NCBI GenBank assembly: GCA_900762325.1 | Contig: CAAFGG010000032.1 | Location: forward strand, 1-64,000 | Reading direction: 5' to 3' | DNA: 64,000 nt | Origin: an uncultured Collinsella sp. | GTDB taxonomy: Bacteria > Actinomycetota > Coriobacteriia > Coriobacteriales > Coriobacteriaceae | Shown: one piece after another, positions 7,876-16,196 of the stretch | Layout of the letters: each line of letters opens with the position of its first letter | Numbering within the stretch: the first letter of the stretch is position 1 | Position numbers and translations under genes: made by a program | The notes under the pieces: model-generated | Told to the model about the DNA's origin: nothing | The model's database searches: none | The model's input: the letters and a program-made list of their open reading frames with translations, nothing else

Positions 7876-8652
7876 CTATGCAGCGAGCATGGGAACATAG
7901 GAGTCTTGATCGACGCCCCAAATGATCGGAGTAAGTCCGTAGTTTTTGCAAGCTTCGATAGACTCGGGGGAGACAACACCATCTTTAGTGTTGGTGGAGT
8001 TGAGAAAAACGACTCCTTCGCAATCGTTGCGTGCCGACTTAATGTCTTCCCATCCAAATAATGCATTTTGAATGCCTTGCTTACCAGGATTATTTACCGT
8101 TTTAATAAGGCGCATGGGTCTTCTCTTGTTTTTACCAATTGCATAGTCAAATTTAAACGAAAGTCCGGATCGGCCCTGGAAAGACGGGCCAGGAACATAA
8201 GGGATTTCATTATCAAGCAGCCAATTGCCGACATCTTCAGTGAAGAGGTTTCTCACACTGCTTTGAGATAACAAGAACATATCATCAACAGAGGCCATAG
8301 CCTGAAGAAGCATATTCATCTTCATAGGAAGGTCAGATCCGGAAGCCGTTATACACAGTTCGCCTTTTTCTTCCTTTACCGAAAAGCCAGAAAGAATCGA
8401 ATTGAGCTTATCGATTCGCTGTCCTTTCATGGTGAATCCAGACAATTCAAGATCATTGATGGTTTCACCAAGATCAGAAATGACATAGCCGCCTGCTGGG
8501 TCATCACCCAGATAAACCCGCATGCAATCGTTGTTTCGATTGAGCATAGGGGTGGAGATGCAGACGCCATTACCTTGCTGGACCGGGACCATATTTGCCT
8601 CTACGAACTTGGCGTATGCGCTGATAAAGCCTCGAGCCTGATCTACATTCAT
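7876..8652 (-). CDS. DUF1828/DUF1829-type protein
   Basis: A 258-residue protein. The N-terminal half (about 25-75) matches my memory of DUF1828: I-S-T-P-M-L, N-D-C-M-R-V-Y-L-G-D and G-G-Y-V-I-S-D-L-G-E-T-I-N-D-L. The C-terminal half (about 150-250), with F-D-Y-A-I-G-K-N-K-R-R-P-M-R-L-I-K-T-V-N-N-P, resembles DUF1829. Such proteins occur on prophages and mobile islands and have no established function. Its ATG follows the stop of the upstream gene by one base, so the two form an operon. Base composition is AT-richer than the chromosome, fitting acquisition. Family names are from memory. Confidence 0.75.
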   Translation of the reverse strand: MNVDQARGFISAYAKFVEANMVPVQQGNGVCISTPMLNRNNDCMRVYLGDDPAGGYVISDLGETINDLELSGFTMKGQRIDKLNSILSGFSVKEEKGELCITASGSDLPMKMNMLLQAMASVDDMFLLSQSSVRNLFTEDVGNWLLDNEIPYVPGPSFQGRSGLSFKFDYAIGKNKRRPMRLIKTVNNPGKQGIQNALFGWEDIKSARNDCEGVVFLNSTNTKDGVVSPESIEACKNYGLTPIIWGVDQDSYVPMLAA

Positions 8653-8653
8653 C

Positions 8654-9157
8654 TCACACCCCCAGAGATAGCTCTACTTTAAGCTTGTCTGTAATATTAC
8701 AAGTTTCCTGAAATGACCAAAAGAGTGATGCAAAATCGTCGTTCAGAGGTTTCAGAATATTTTGACCTGGGATGCCACAAGCCCATTTGGCGCCGTATCC
8801 GTCTATATCAAAATGGACATGAGTACCAAGGACCAGCGATCCGTCTGGATTTCTGTGACGAAGGACCTCGGGATTATCACTATAATCAAGACGAATTAAT
8901 GGACGATCCGATACGCGTGTCTGCATGGTGCTTTTTCTGTCAGCGGAAAGTCCAAGGATTAAGGAAGAACTTCTTTTATTCTCTGTAAGATCAAGATAAA
9001 ACTTAAGGGCTTTATTCTCGTTAGCAACGAGTTCGATTAGCGTTTTACCTCCAGGCGTAGGCCATTGTTTGCGATATTGCATATCACGCACATCTTTGGC
9101 CATCAAGATGTATTCGCGAGCAGTTGTATTCAAGTCGTTCCAGCTGAAGATATTCAC
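8654..9157 (-). CDS. Hypothetical partner of the DUF1828-type protein
   Basis: A 167-residue protein starting M-N-I-F-S-W-N-D-L-N-T-T-A-R-E-Y-I. The centre has S-L-I-L-G-L-S-A-D-R-K and R-P-L-I-R-L-D-Y, and the second half has H-V-H-F-D-I-D-G-Y-G-A-K-W-A. It resembles small proteins annotated as DUF6978, a weak recollection. It lies immediately upstream of the DUF1828-type gene with a one-base gap, so translation is probably coupled. A two-component antitoxin or defence pair is possible. No catalytic motif is visible. Confidence 0.65.
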   Translation of the reverse strand: MNIFSWNDLNTTAREYILMAKDVRDMQYRKQWPTPGGKTLIELVANENKALKFYLDLTENKRSSSLILGLSADRKSTMQTRVSDRPLIRLDYSDNPEVLRHRNPDGSLVLGTHVHFDIDGYGAKWACGIPGQNILKPLNDDFASLFWSFQETCNITDKLKVELSLGV

Positions 9158-9578
9158 AGCAGTTCCAATCCTTATGGCTATTGCCCAGTAATCTCATCCT
9201 ATGATAGATGCTCGCTGGGACAGATATTCGAAAATGTAGCGGAAGCGTTTCCTGCAGGGGCTTTCTTCGTTATGTGTGTATCACTTTGGCATAACAAAAG
9301 GTATCGATGCGCCGGCAGTTGCAAGGCTTGAACCCAGGAGTAAAAATTTCTCGGTCCCAAGAGCCTGCCCTCATTCGGGAACTGAACTAAATCCATCCCA
9401 AGCCAAACGATGCTTTGGTCGAAACTATATCATCATGAGCCTCGTGAATATCGTAGCGAGGTAGCACGCGTGAGATGGTGAATGATATGTCGGCAAGCGC
9501 AATCATGGCCAATTTTAACTAACTGACTGCATGAGATACAATCGCCGACTGTTGGTTGGCCTCTAATGGAGACAATTC
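9158..9578. other. Intergenic region with a gene-start remnant
   Basis: The part nearest 9157 should hold the promoter of the two-gene unit. At 9506 on the minus strand an ATG opens M-I-A-L-A-D-I-S-F-T-I-S-R-V, matching the start of the fragment at 3659, but the frame decays after about 40 codons. Nothing else is supported. Confidence 0.4.
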
Positions 9579-9716
9579 CGGAAGTGCGGGATAAAACCGA
9601 GATCTGCTGACCAGCCCACGGTTTTACGCTTTCGCGACCTTTGGTTTTGTTGATAAATAGCGGGTTACGGTCGACAGGTTCTGCTTTCCCCGCACTTCCG
9701 AAAAATTAGTGTTTCA
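9579..9716. repeat. Palindromic element, copy B (paralogue at 3734-3867)
   Basis: The arms CGGAAGTGCGGG and CCCGCACTTCCG are perfect inverted repeats about 110 bases apart. The interior shares GAGATCTGC and TTTACGCTTTCGCGACC with copy A, and both copies lie in the same orientation. The right end touches the stop codon of the LPXTG gene. Confidence 0.7.
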
Positions 9717-10808
9717 GCAGCGGCGTACGGCGACGAGCAGCACTGTCCCCAGCAGGAAAAGGGCCGCGGACGCGGCTATCCAGCAGTTCTCGCCGGTCTT
9801 GGGGAGCGACGACGTCGTTGCCGTAGCGGGCTTGGGCTTGGCCGTCTTGGCGACCGTGGTCTTGGTTACTGTCGTTGTTATCTTGGTTGTCGCGGCCGCT
9901 GGTTTCAGCGCCGGATTTGCCGTGGGCCCTGTGGTGGGCTCTCCGGCAGCGGGGTTAGCATCGGTGGGAGACTTGTCCACGCTATCACCCGGTACCTCGC
10001 CCCCATCGGTCTCCCCCGCCGGAGGCGTGGCGACATCGGGCTCAATCACCACACGCGGTGCCACTGCACCGCCGGCATCAACCACGCCATCAGCACCAAA
10101 GACTCCACCAACAGGTGCCACAAACCGCGCGGACACTAGCGACCCGCCCGTGCACGCAACACCGCCGTCGGCACCGGTCGCATCAAGCCACGATGCGTCG
10201 ACGGAAAGCCGACAGCCGGCTGCACCAGCGCCAAGGCCTAAGTCCTGCAGATACACGCCGTAGACGCGCACGCCCGCTCCGGACCCGGCGCCCGCGGCGA
10301 CGACGCGCCCGCCGCCGCGCACGGCCATGTCGCCGGCGATCACGCCGGCGACCGCCTCTTCCGTAATATCGGCGCCGTCCGCCCGGGCATCGACGGTGCA
10401 TCCGTCCACCACGAGCGCCCGCGAGACGTGGATCCCGCACTGCGAGCCCGATGCCGCCAGGGACCCGGTGCCGCGAAGCGTCAGGTTGCCCCACACCTCC
10501 ATGCCGCAAAGCGTGATGTCCGCATCGGGCGCATGCGACTCCGTCACGGAGTTTTGCCCGGCAAGTGTCAGCACCAGGTCGCCCTCGGCGCCGATGGCCT
10601 CGCCAACGTAACCGTTAAGCTCCAGGTGGTCGGCATCGGTCCAGGCCCAGCCGGGGCCCGACACGCCCGGCTCGTAGTACGTCGTGCCCGCGATGATGAG
10701 GCTCTCCGCGCCCGCGGCATAAGAAGGCCCGCCCAGCAAAACGCATAGGCAGGCCATGGCAACGATCGCAATGTAGTGACGGCTGGTGTAGGACTCGGCA
10801 GCAAACAT
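9714..10808 (-). CDS. LPXTG sortase-anchored surface protein
   Basis: A 364-residue protein. The start at 10808 was chosen because GGAG lies five bases upstream and a signal peptide follows (hydrophobic A-I-V-A-M-A-C-L-C-V-L-L, cleavage near S-Y-A-A-G). Residues 40-250 are a repetitive beta-rich region (T-D-A-D-H-L-E-L-N-G, N-L-T-L-R-G-T-G) with many Gly/Val, as in right-handed-helix or carbohydrate-like surface domains. A Pro/Thr/Lys-rich wall-spanning segment follows, then LPKTGE, a hydrophobic helix and a basic tail (V-R-R-C). It should be covalently attached to the cell wall by a sortase not encoded here. Ligand unknown. A decayed paralogue lies at 6814-7620. Confidence 0.85.
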   Translation of the reverse strand: MFAAESYTSRHYIAIVAMACLCVLLGGPSYAAGAESLIIAGTTYYEPGVSGPGWAWTDADHLELNGYVGEAIGAEGDLVLTLAGQNSVTESHAPDADITLCGMEVWGNLTLRGTGSLAASGSQCGIHVSRALVVDGCTVDARADGADITEEAVAGVIAGDMAVRGGGRVVAAGAGSGAGVRVYGVYLQDLGLGAGAAGCRLSVDASWLDATGADGGVACTGGSLVSARFVAPVGGVFGADGVVDAGGAVAPRVVIEPDVATPPAGETDGGEVPGDSVDKSPTDANPAAGEPTTGPTANPALKPAAATTKITTTVTKTTVAKTAKPKPATATTSSLPKTGENCWIAASAALFLLGTVLLVAVRRC

Positions 10809-11029
10809 ACCCGCTCCGATCTTCGCAGGAGCCAATAGAATGTGCACCAGAAAATGCCCTGGTAGCAGCAGTTATCAGTTTAGCGAGATCAATGCGGGAG
10901 CAAAGAGAAATCGCGTGGGGAACGTCCACAATTAGGTGTAAATCGTTTTGCCAGCCGGTGAAAGGAAGGATCGACTTACGAATGCTCGACCGTTTGCATA
11001 ACTCCAGGTAGATATTAAAAAGCCCGTTG
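10809..11029. other. Intergenic region, nothing recognised
   Basis: This should contain the promoter of the LPXTG gene. I see no gene or repeat that I can support. Confidence 0.4.
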
Positions 11030-11195
11030 CCGCCACCGGAAGCGCCGCGAAGAACGCAGTGATCGAGTTCATTGAGGTCTACTACAACCGGAAAAGCCGC
11101 ATTCGACCATCGAGTTCAAGGTGCCGGCGGAGGTTACGGACGCCTTCTTCGAGCGCACGGAACCCGAACTCAACGAGCTGCCAATGGCTGCGTGA
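11030..11195 (+). pseudogene. IS3-family transposase C-terminal remnant
   Basis: The frame reads K-N-A-V-I-E-F-I-E-V-Y-Y-N-R-K-S-R, then after a one-base deletion near 11100 continues H-S-T-I-E-F-K-V-P-A-E-V to a TGA at 11193-11195. E-F-I-E-x-Y-Y-N-R-x-R-x-H-S-T is the hallmark of the OrfB integrase core C-terminus of IS3-type elements. Everything upstream of this is lost, so it is an inactive scar of an insertion sequence. Confidence 0.8.
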
Positions 11196-11297
11196 TCCCC
11201 GAAGCTTTCGAATCCGAAACTTGACACAGGTCATAAGGTCATCTGGCTGGCAACGGTCGACTCCTCCCCGGCGGAGCCCAGTCGCGATCTCTCGGGG

Positions 11298-13112
11298 TCA
11301 GGCTCCCTCGCTTTCGTTGATCGCGGGTTCGTCGCCGAGGGCGAGGAGCAGCGTGCAGAGATTGCTCTCGAAATACCTCTGACGCCATCTGCCCGTCCTC
11401 GATCTCGCCTCGGTCTTCCCGACTTTCTCTTTGATTCGCCTCGCCCATTCGATGAACTCGGGATTCCGATCTTCCGGGGCGATTGGGTATCGTGCGAGAC
11501 GCAGGAAGAACGCCCTTATTTCCTCCTGCCCCTTCGCGTCGGATGCGAGGAACACCTCGGCAATCAGCGCTGGGCTCACGCCGGGAAGGCTCCCGATCGC
11601 CCGCTGGTCGATGAATTCGCCGAGCTTCTTGGCGAGCTCCGTTCCCGGCATGTCTCCACTAAAGAGGGAGGGGTCGGATGCGGAGGAGAGGAGGAAGGCC
11701 TCCGCGTGCCCCAGCAGCATTCTCGCGATCGAGGCCTTGCGCTTCGAGCTCGGTCCCGAATTCATGGAGAAGAAGGCGACGAGTGTCGAGAGGGCGCTCA
11801 CCGCCTCACGGGGGCTTTGGTCGATTGCTTCGCGGCAGCGCTGCGCGAAATCGTCCTCTGTCATGCCGGCGGAGAATCCGAGCAGGTCGAGGGTGACGAA
11901 GGCGCCCATCGCGTCGCCAATCGACGAGACGGGAATCGCGCGGCCGGACATCGCGCGCGAGAAGTCCTCTGCCAGCGACTCCACCTCTTCGTCCTCGAGG
12001 TCAGTGAACCTCTCGAGCTTGCTCGCGACGTCTTTGATCGTCTTCGCTTCGAGGTCGTCCGGATACCATTTGGCGAGGTAGTTCCTGAACCCGGACTCGA
12101 TCTCCTCGGCGGAGGCACCGGCGTAAGGATCGAGGTAGGCCCCTATCGACGGGAAGTCGCCGTAGCGCTCCCATTCCCGCTGCTCCATGAAGGTGGATAC
12201 GGGATCCATCTCTTCTTCTTGCCGTGGGACCGCACTCCCCTCGCCTTGGGGTGCGTGGCCCCAACTCGTCATGAGGGCGAGACGGACGGCGTCCCGAAGC
12301 GCGTTCTTCCGCCCTTCCAAAGGGAGCTCCCCGTCGTCGAGGGACTCCAGGCCGCAGAGCACCCTCACGATCCCCTCGGCGCGGATCATGGCCCTCGCGT
12401 TGTCGCACCCACAGGCCTCGGCCGCCTCGACGACGATGGCCGGGGTGTCCACGTCCCGCGATGTCCGGGGGATGGACCCAAGCACGTCTCGCGCGAGCTG
12501 CGACGGGCTCGGCTCGAAACGGAGGACCTTCCAGACGAGCTTCTCCCTGATCTCCTTGTCGAACGCTCCTCCGTCGACGCCCTCTTCGCGCGAGAGCGGC
12601 GTCGAGACCAGCATCACCCTCGCGCCCGCGCTCTCCACCATGTCGTTCACGGCGCCGAAGAGGGACATCTCATCGGCCTCCCCGGAGCGCCGCTCGACGT
12701 CATCGAGCACTAGGAGGCACTTGTCCGAGAGCAGAAGGCCGACGACCGACCGCATGCTCACGGACAGGTTGAGCGAGAGGCCCGCCTTCTCGGCCAGCCC
12801 TGCCGCAAGATCCGCCGCGATTTTTGCCCCGTGCCAAGCCTTCCCTTCGCGTTCCCCAAGGTGGAGGAGCGCCGCAGCGACCCTGTCGTAGAGGTCGTCC
12901 GCGCACGCGACGCCGAACATCGAGACACGGATGAGCTTCAGCCCGCGTTCTCCGAGATGCGGTTTCAGCACCTTCTCCACGAACCGCGTCTTGCCGGACC
13001 CCCAGCCTCCCTCGAGGGCTATCGCATATCTGTGCTCCATGTCATCGACATAGTCCTCGATTCTTTCGATAAGCGTTGAGTATCCTGTGGGAATCAACTC
13101 TTTACCCTTCAT
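11298..13112 (-). CDS. KAP-type P-loop NTPase
   Basis: A 604-residue protein. The start at 13112 (M-K-G-K-E-L-I-P-T-G) is preceded by GGAGG, which is better placed than the longer in-frame start. Residues 35-42 form a Walker A loop (GGWGSGKT) and C-L-L-V-L-D-D-V-E near residue 137 is a Walker B. This resembles KAP and related STAND-like NTPases, often found in anti-phage or plasmid-borne loci. The C-terminal half is alpha-helical with no recognised effector domain. No KAP-style transmembrane hairpin is obvious, so it is probably cytoplasmic. Neighbours (IS3 scar, possible HEPN protein) fit an accessory island. NTP binding is well supported; a defence role is inferred. Confidence 0.75.
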   Translation of the reverse strand: MKGKELIPTGYSTLIERIEDYVDDMEHRYAIALEGGWGSGKTRFVEKVLKPHLGERGLKLIRVSMFGVACADDLYDRVAAALLHLGEREGKAWHGAKIAADLAAGLAEKAGLSLNLSVSMRSVVGLLLSDKCLLVLDDVERRSGEADEMSLFGAVNDMVESAGARVMLVSTPLSREEGVDGGAFDKEIREKLVWKVLRFEPSPSQLARDVLGSIPRTSRDVDTPAIVVEAAEACGCDNARAMIRAEGIVRVLCGLESLDDGELPLEGRKNALRDAVRLALMTSWGHAPQGEGSAVPRQEEEMDPVSTFMEQREWERYGDFPSIGAYLDPYAGASAEEIESGFRNYLAKWYPDDLEAKTIKDVASKLERFTDLEDEEVESLAEDFSRAMSGRAIPVSSIGDAMGAFVTLDLLGFSAGMTEDDFAQRCREAIDQSPREAVSALSTLVAFFSMNSGPSSKRKASIARMLLGHAEAFLLSSASDPSLFSGDMPGTELAKKLGEFIDQRAIGSLPGVSPALIAEVFLASDAKGQEEIRAFFLRLARYPIAPEDRNPEFIEWARRIKEKVGKTEARSRTGRWRQRYFESNLCTLLLALGDEPAINESEGA

Positions 13113-13534
13113 AAGTCCTCCTCGCGCGCATCCGAGGCGCCGTGCTGCGGGCGCGTTACCAGCGAAAACCGCTTCTCCCGAGCCACCCGCATGGTATCGC
13201 ACGCCCTCGAGGAAAGTGTACAAGACCCATGTTGATGCAAGGACGGTGCCATCGAGGAGTTCGGAAGTATCTGGAGATAGGCGAGTTCCAGATTGGATCC
13301 GCTTCCCGCGTCGGATCAGCCCGAAAAGGATGCCAAAACGGGTGGCCTTCCTCTCTAGCACCCGTCTAGCGCAGTAAATCGTAGCCAGCGGCTTTATTGT
13401 CTTGCATTTCCGAGGGCCAGACGGAATGCGTAAGAGCGATGACTGAAAGAATCGTCGCAGGCGGCTTCACGCACGACTTCAATCGCGCCTCAGTATTGCT
13501 CAATAGACTGCTCACTTCATGAACGGAAAACCTT
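13113..13534. other. Intergenic region upstream of the KAP-type gene
   Basis: No recognised gene. On the minus strand a 64-codon frame (13366-13560) starting M-I-F-E-H-R-L-V-K-R-F overlaps the end of the gene at 13535, but I cannot support it as coding. The part nearest 13112 should carry the promoter and ribosome binding site of the NTPase gene. Confidence 0.35.
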
Positions 13535-14224
13535 TTAACGAGTCGGTGCTCGAAAATCAACGATTCCCAAGGTGAGGTAATCCCACTTTCCTTTCTCCCT
13601 ATCGAGATCAGGATACTCGTTCAAAAACCTCGCGGCGCCTTTCTCCATGCGCGCAAGCAGGGCGGTTAAGTTGAGAGTGATCTTAATGCGGCAGTCGCCC
13701 TCAACCCCATTCGTCACCGACGAGCTGGTGACACCATATCCGATGACCAGTTGGCTGTCGTCGTCGCAGGCCTGTATGCCAATCGAATGGAACGGCGAGT
13801 ATTTTGCTCCCGCGCCGTCAACAACCGAAGATCCAGTATGGAGCACGGCATTTCGCAGCTGACAGAAATCGAATGCGGTGAAGTTGTCCTCCCGTGTGAG
13901 CGCACTCATTGTTCGCTCGATATGGTCTCGACTTTGCTCGCGAGACCGGGCGATGCTGTCGACCACAGGGACGTCAGGAAGCCCGAGGTACTTCGTACAC
14001 CAATCTCGCTGCCCGTCTTTAATGCCAGAATCAATCAAGTTCGAACAAACATCCGGAATCGTGACCAGAACCGTAAGGCATGAGATTAGCAGCCCGGCGT
14101 CGAACGCCATGCGGGCCTCTCCGATGAGGTTTCTCGGCGAGCGCTCAATGATTCGCGGGGTGCCCTGGGGCGAATTCGTTTCGTTTTTCGCCTCAGAGAG
14201 CGAAAGGTCAAGTTCCAAGCACAT
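13535..14224 (-). CDS. Hypothetical protein with HEPN-like RxxxxH motif
   Basis: A 229-residue protein of unrecognised family. Residues 118-130 read F-D-F-C-Q-L-R-N-A-V-L-H-T, an R-x4-H motif in a helix following a conserved-looking polar run. This is the signature of HEPN-fold RNases and their inactive relatives. Its start lies four bases after the stop of a small HTH reading frame (14228-14445), so the two probably form an operon. HEPN proteins are usually toxins or effectors paired with an antitoxin or regulator. The fold assignment rests on the motif alone. Confidence 0.55.
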   Translation of the reverse strand: MCLELDLSLSEAKNETNSPQGTPRIIERSPRNLIGEARMAFDAGLLISCLTVLVTIPDVCSNLIDSGIKDGQRDWCTKYLGLPDVPVVDSIARSREQSRDHIERTMSALTREDNFTAFDFCQLRNAVLHTGSSVVDGAGAKYSPFHSIGIQACDDDSQLVIGYGVTSSSVTNGVEGDCRIKITLNLTALLARMEKGAARFLNEYPDLDREKGKWDYLTLGIVDFRAPTR

Positions 14225-14227
14225 CGG

Positions 14228-14445
14228 TTATCCCTCGATCTCTATACTCTCGCCGCCATCGTTCGGGACCAACCTCACGGAGTAATCGAGCTCGTCGCCG
14301 TTTGACATAAGGTCTCCACCTTCATGGTCTTCGACTTCAGGCGCTGGTCGAGCGCCTGCGGCGTGAGGCCGGGATCGAGGGCAAGGAAGCGCTGGGAGCG
14401 ACCCTGCTCCCCGAGTATCGACTTGATGGCGTCTACGGATCTCAT
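14228..14445 (-). pseudogene. Small HTH regulator, frameshifted
   Basis: From the ATG at 14445 one frame reads M-R-S-V-D-A-I-K-S-I-L-G-E-Q-G, then L-T-P-Q-A-L-D-Q-R-L-K-S-K-T-M-K-V-E-T, a compact helix-turn-helix, and stops at 14275. An overlapping frame starting at the ATG inside TTATGTC continues L-D-Y-S-V-R-L-V-P-N-D-G-G-E-S-I-E-I-E-G to a stop at 14228, four bases from the next gene. The second half is the usual beta hairpin end of such regulators, so one base shift near 14310 has split the gene. A sequencing error would also explain it. Confidence 0.6.
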
Positions 14446-14624
14446 AGCTGCAACATCCCCCGACAGAAAGAGCGGGGATGGTTATCCACCTCCGCCCCGT
14501 TGATTGTTTAAGGTTCGAAAAAGCTTATGTCCGCATTTCCGCAGATGGCCACAGGAGAGTTGGCACCTTGCAGATTACCTCTAAGCATATTCCACGACCA
14601 GAACTGAAAACAAAGACTAGCGTC

Positions 14625-16196
14625 TCATTTCGCAAATCTTCGCAACCCTGGTACCTTAGCCGCAAATCCTCGCACAGTGGCCCGTTCGTAGCTGTTGAGA
14701 CCCCACTTGCCAACGAAGAACGCAAGCAAGACGAGGTACGCCACACCCCCGAGCAAGAAAAGCCAAACGGTGCCGTGACCCATTGGAAAAAGCCAGTACG
14801 CCGCTCCCGAAACTGCAGTGCCAGCAGCCCATGGAACCGCCAATGCAGCTATCTCGCGCCAAAACATGGCGATATCCAACCCGGCGCGCTTTGCGTAATA
14901 CCAATTCATGACGAGCCCGTTTCCAACGAACATGCACACGCCGCTGCAGACCGCCACGGCAACGATGCCGAACCTCGGTGCGAGCAGGATGGATCCGGCG
15001 ATGTTCACCATAGAGAGGGCGAGATATATGACACCCCTGAAGTAATACTTGTTCTCGACCTGCAGAATCGTCAGCCCAAGGTTCTGAATGAGGTCAATGG
15101 TGAGGGGCAGCATAACAGCGAGGGCGATCCAAAAAGCCTCCCTGTATGCGTCACCCGCCCAAAGCACGATGAAGTCAGGGCCGAGCACGATGAAACCGCC
15201 AAGGATGATCGAACACGCCAAGAATGTGATGCGCCCGACCTTGGCGAAAAGAACCGAAATGGCAACATTATCGCGGTCGCGGTGGTAGAGCTCCGAGACG
15301 CGCTGGAAGAAGACGCCGGCAATGGACACACCGGCCTGCATATAAGCACTGTACACCTGCGCTCCCACAGCAAAAACCGCAACCGAAGCGGAGCCGTAGA
15401 AGTAAGCCACAACGAGCTTGCCTGAGGACCAGAAAACCTGGTCGGCAACCGTCACCATGACAATGGAGACGGAAAAGCCCAGAAGACCCCTTACGAGTCG
15501 CTTGTCCCAACCATGGTACTTGTAGCTCACGTGGAGGAACCCCTGCGCGAACACACGCTGCATGGTCGCGCAGAGGATGTTCATGGCAAGGATGACGACG
15601 GTGATGACGAGCGCATTTGGAAATGCCTTGCCGAGGACGAGAATCAGCACGGGCTGAGCAATCAAAGTCAAAAGTTGCGAACCCTTGAGGAAGACGAAAC
15701 GTTCGTTGGAGTTGATGGCGGCGATATTGATGGTGTTGTTGAAGGTAACGACCGTGTTTACCGCGAGAACGCAAAGCATCACGCAGCACTCATTCACCTG
15801 TTCAGGAGTGAAGGATCCAGCATATACGGCTCTGAAGGCCGGGATTATCGCCGCGACCACAAACACGGCCAGAACAGAAAGCCCCCAGTACAGTCGTTTG
15901 GCAATGGCAAGCGTATTCTCCATCATGCGCTCGTCGCCCTCGGCCTTATACATGCTGTAATAGCGCCCCACGCCCGCCGAGAGAACGCTATTAATAGACA
16001 CCACGTAGGACATGATGGGTCCAACGGTCTGGTAGAGACCGTATTCGTCCTGTCCAATAATGGAAAGCAGAAGGGGAATGTAGAGAAAGTTGACGACGAT
16101 TTGCGCGAGCGTGTAAGCATACGAAATGACGATACCCTGCTTACGCCGCATCGAAGGACTCGCATTTGAAACACCCGCGAATATGCGATTAGACAT
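14625..16196 (-). CDS. Wzx-like polysaccharide flippase
   Basis: A 523-residue integral membrane protein with about 12-14 hydrophobic segments, beginning Y-A-Y-T-L-A-Q-I-V-V-N-F-L-Y-I-P-L-L-L near residue 30. It belongs to the polysaccharide-type MOP flippases, which move lipid-linked repeat units across the membrane. The start at 16196 follows GGAGG by nine bases and overlaps the end of the upstream glycosyltransferase by eight bases, showing translational coupling. It is the last gene of the polysaccharide operon. It pairs functionally with the EpsG-like polymerase at 18948. The substrate is unknown. Confidence 0.87.
   Translation of the reverse strand: MSNRIFAGVSNASPSMRRKQGIVISYAYTLAQIVVNFLYIPLLLSIIGQDEYGLYQTVGPIMSYVVSINSVLSAGVGRYYSMYKAEGDERMMENTLAIAKRLYWGLSVLAVFVVAAIIPAFRAVYAGSFTPEQVNECCVMLCVLAVNTVVTFNNTINIAAINSNERFVFLKGSQLLTLIAQPVLILVLGKAFPNALVITVVILAMNILCATMQRVFAQGFLHVSYKYHGWDKRLVRGLLGFSVSIVMVTVADQVFWSSGKLVVAYFYGSASVAVFAVGAQVYSAYMQAGVSIAGVFFQRVSELYHRDRDNVAISVLFAKVGRITFLACSIILGGFIVLGPDFIVLWAGDAYREAFWIALAVMLPLTIDLIQNLGLTILQVENKYYFRGVIYLALSMVNIAGSILLAPRFGIVAVAVCSGVCMFVGNGLVMNWYYAKRAGLDIAMFWREIAALAVPWAAGTAVSGAAYWLFPMGHGTVWLFLLGGVAYLVLLAFFVGKWGLNSYERATVRGFAAKVPGLRRFAK

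Noticed and set aside
13113..13361. N-terminal extension of the KAP-type NTPase to 13361
   Set aside because: GGAGG sits just ahead of the ATG at 13112 and the extension has no helix pattern or homology-like features.
14454..14475. Terminator behind the polysaccharide operon
   Set aside because: CATCCCC and GGGGATG can pair, but no T-run follows on either strand and the position fits the upstream region of the HTH gene instead.
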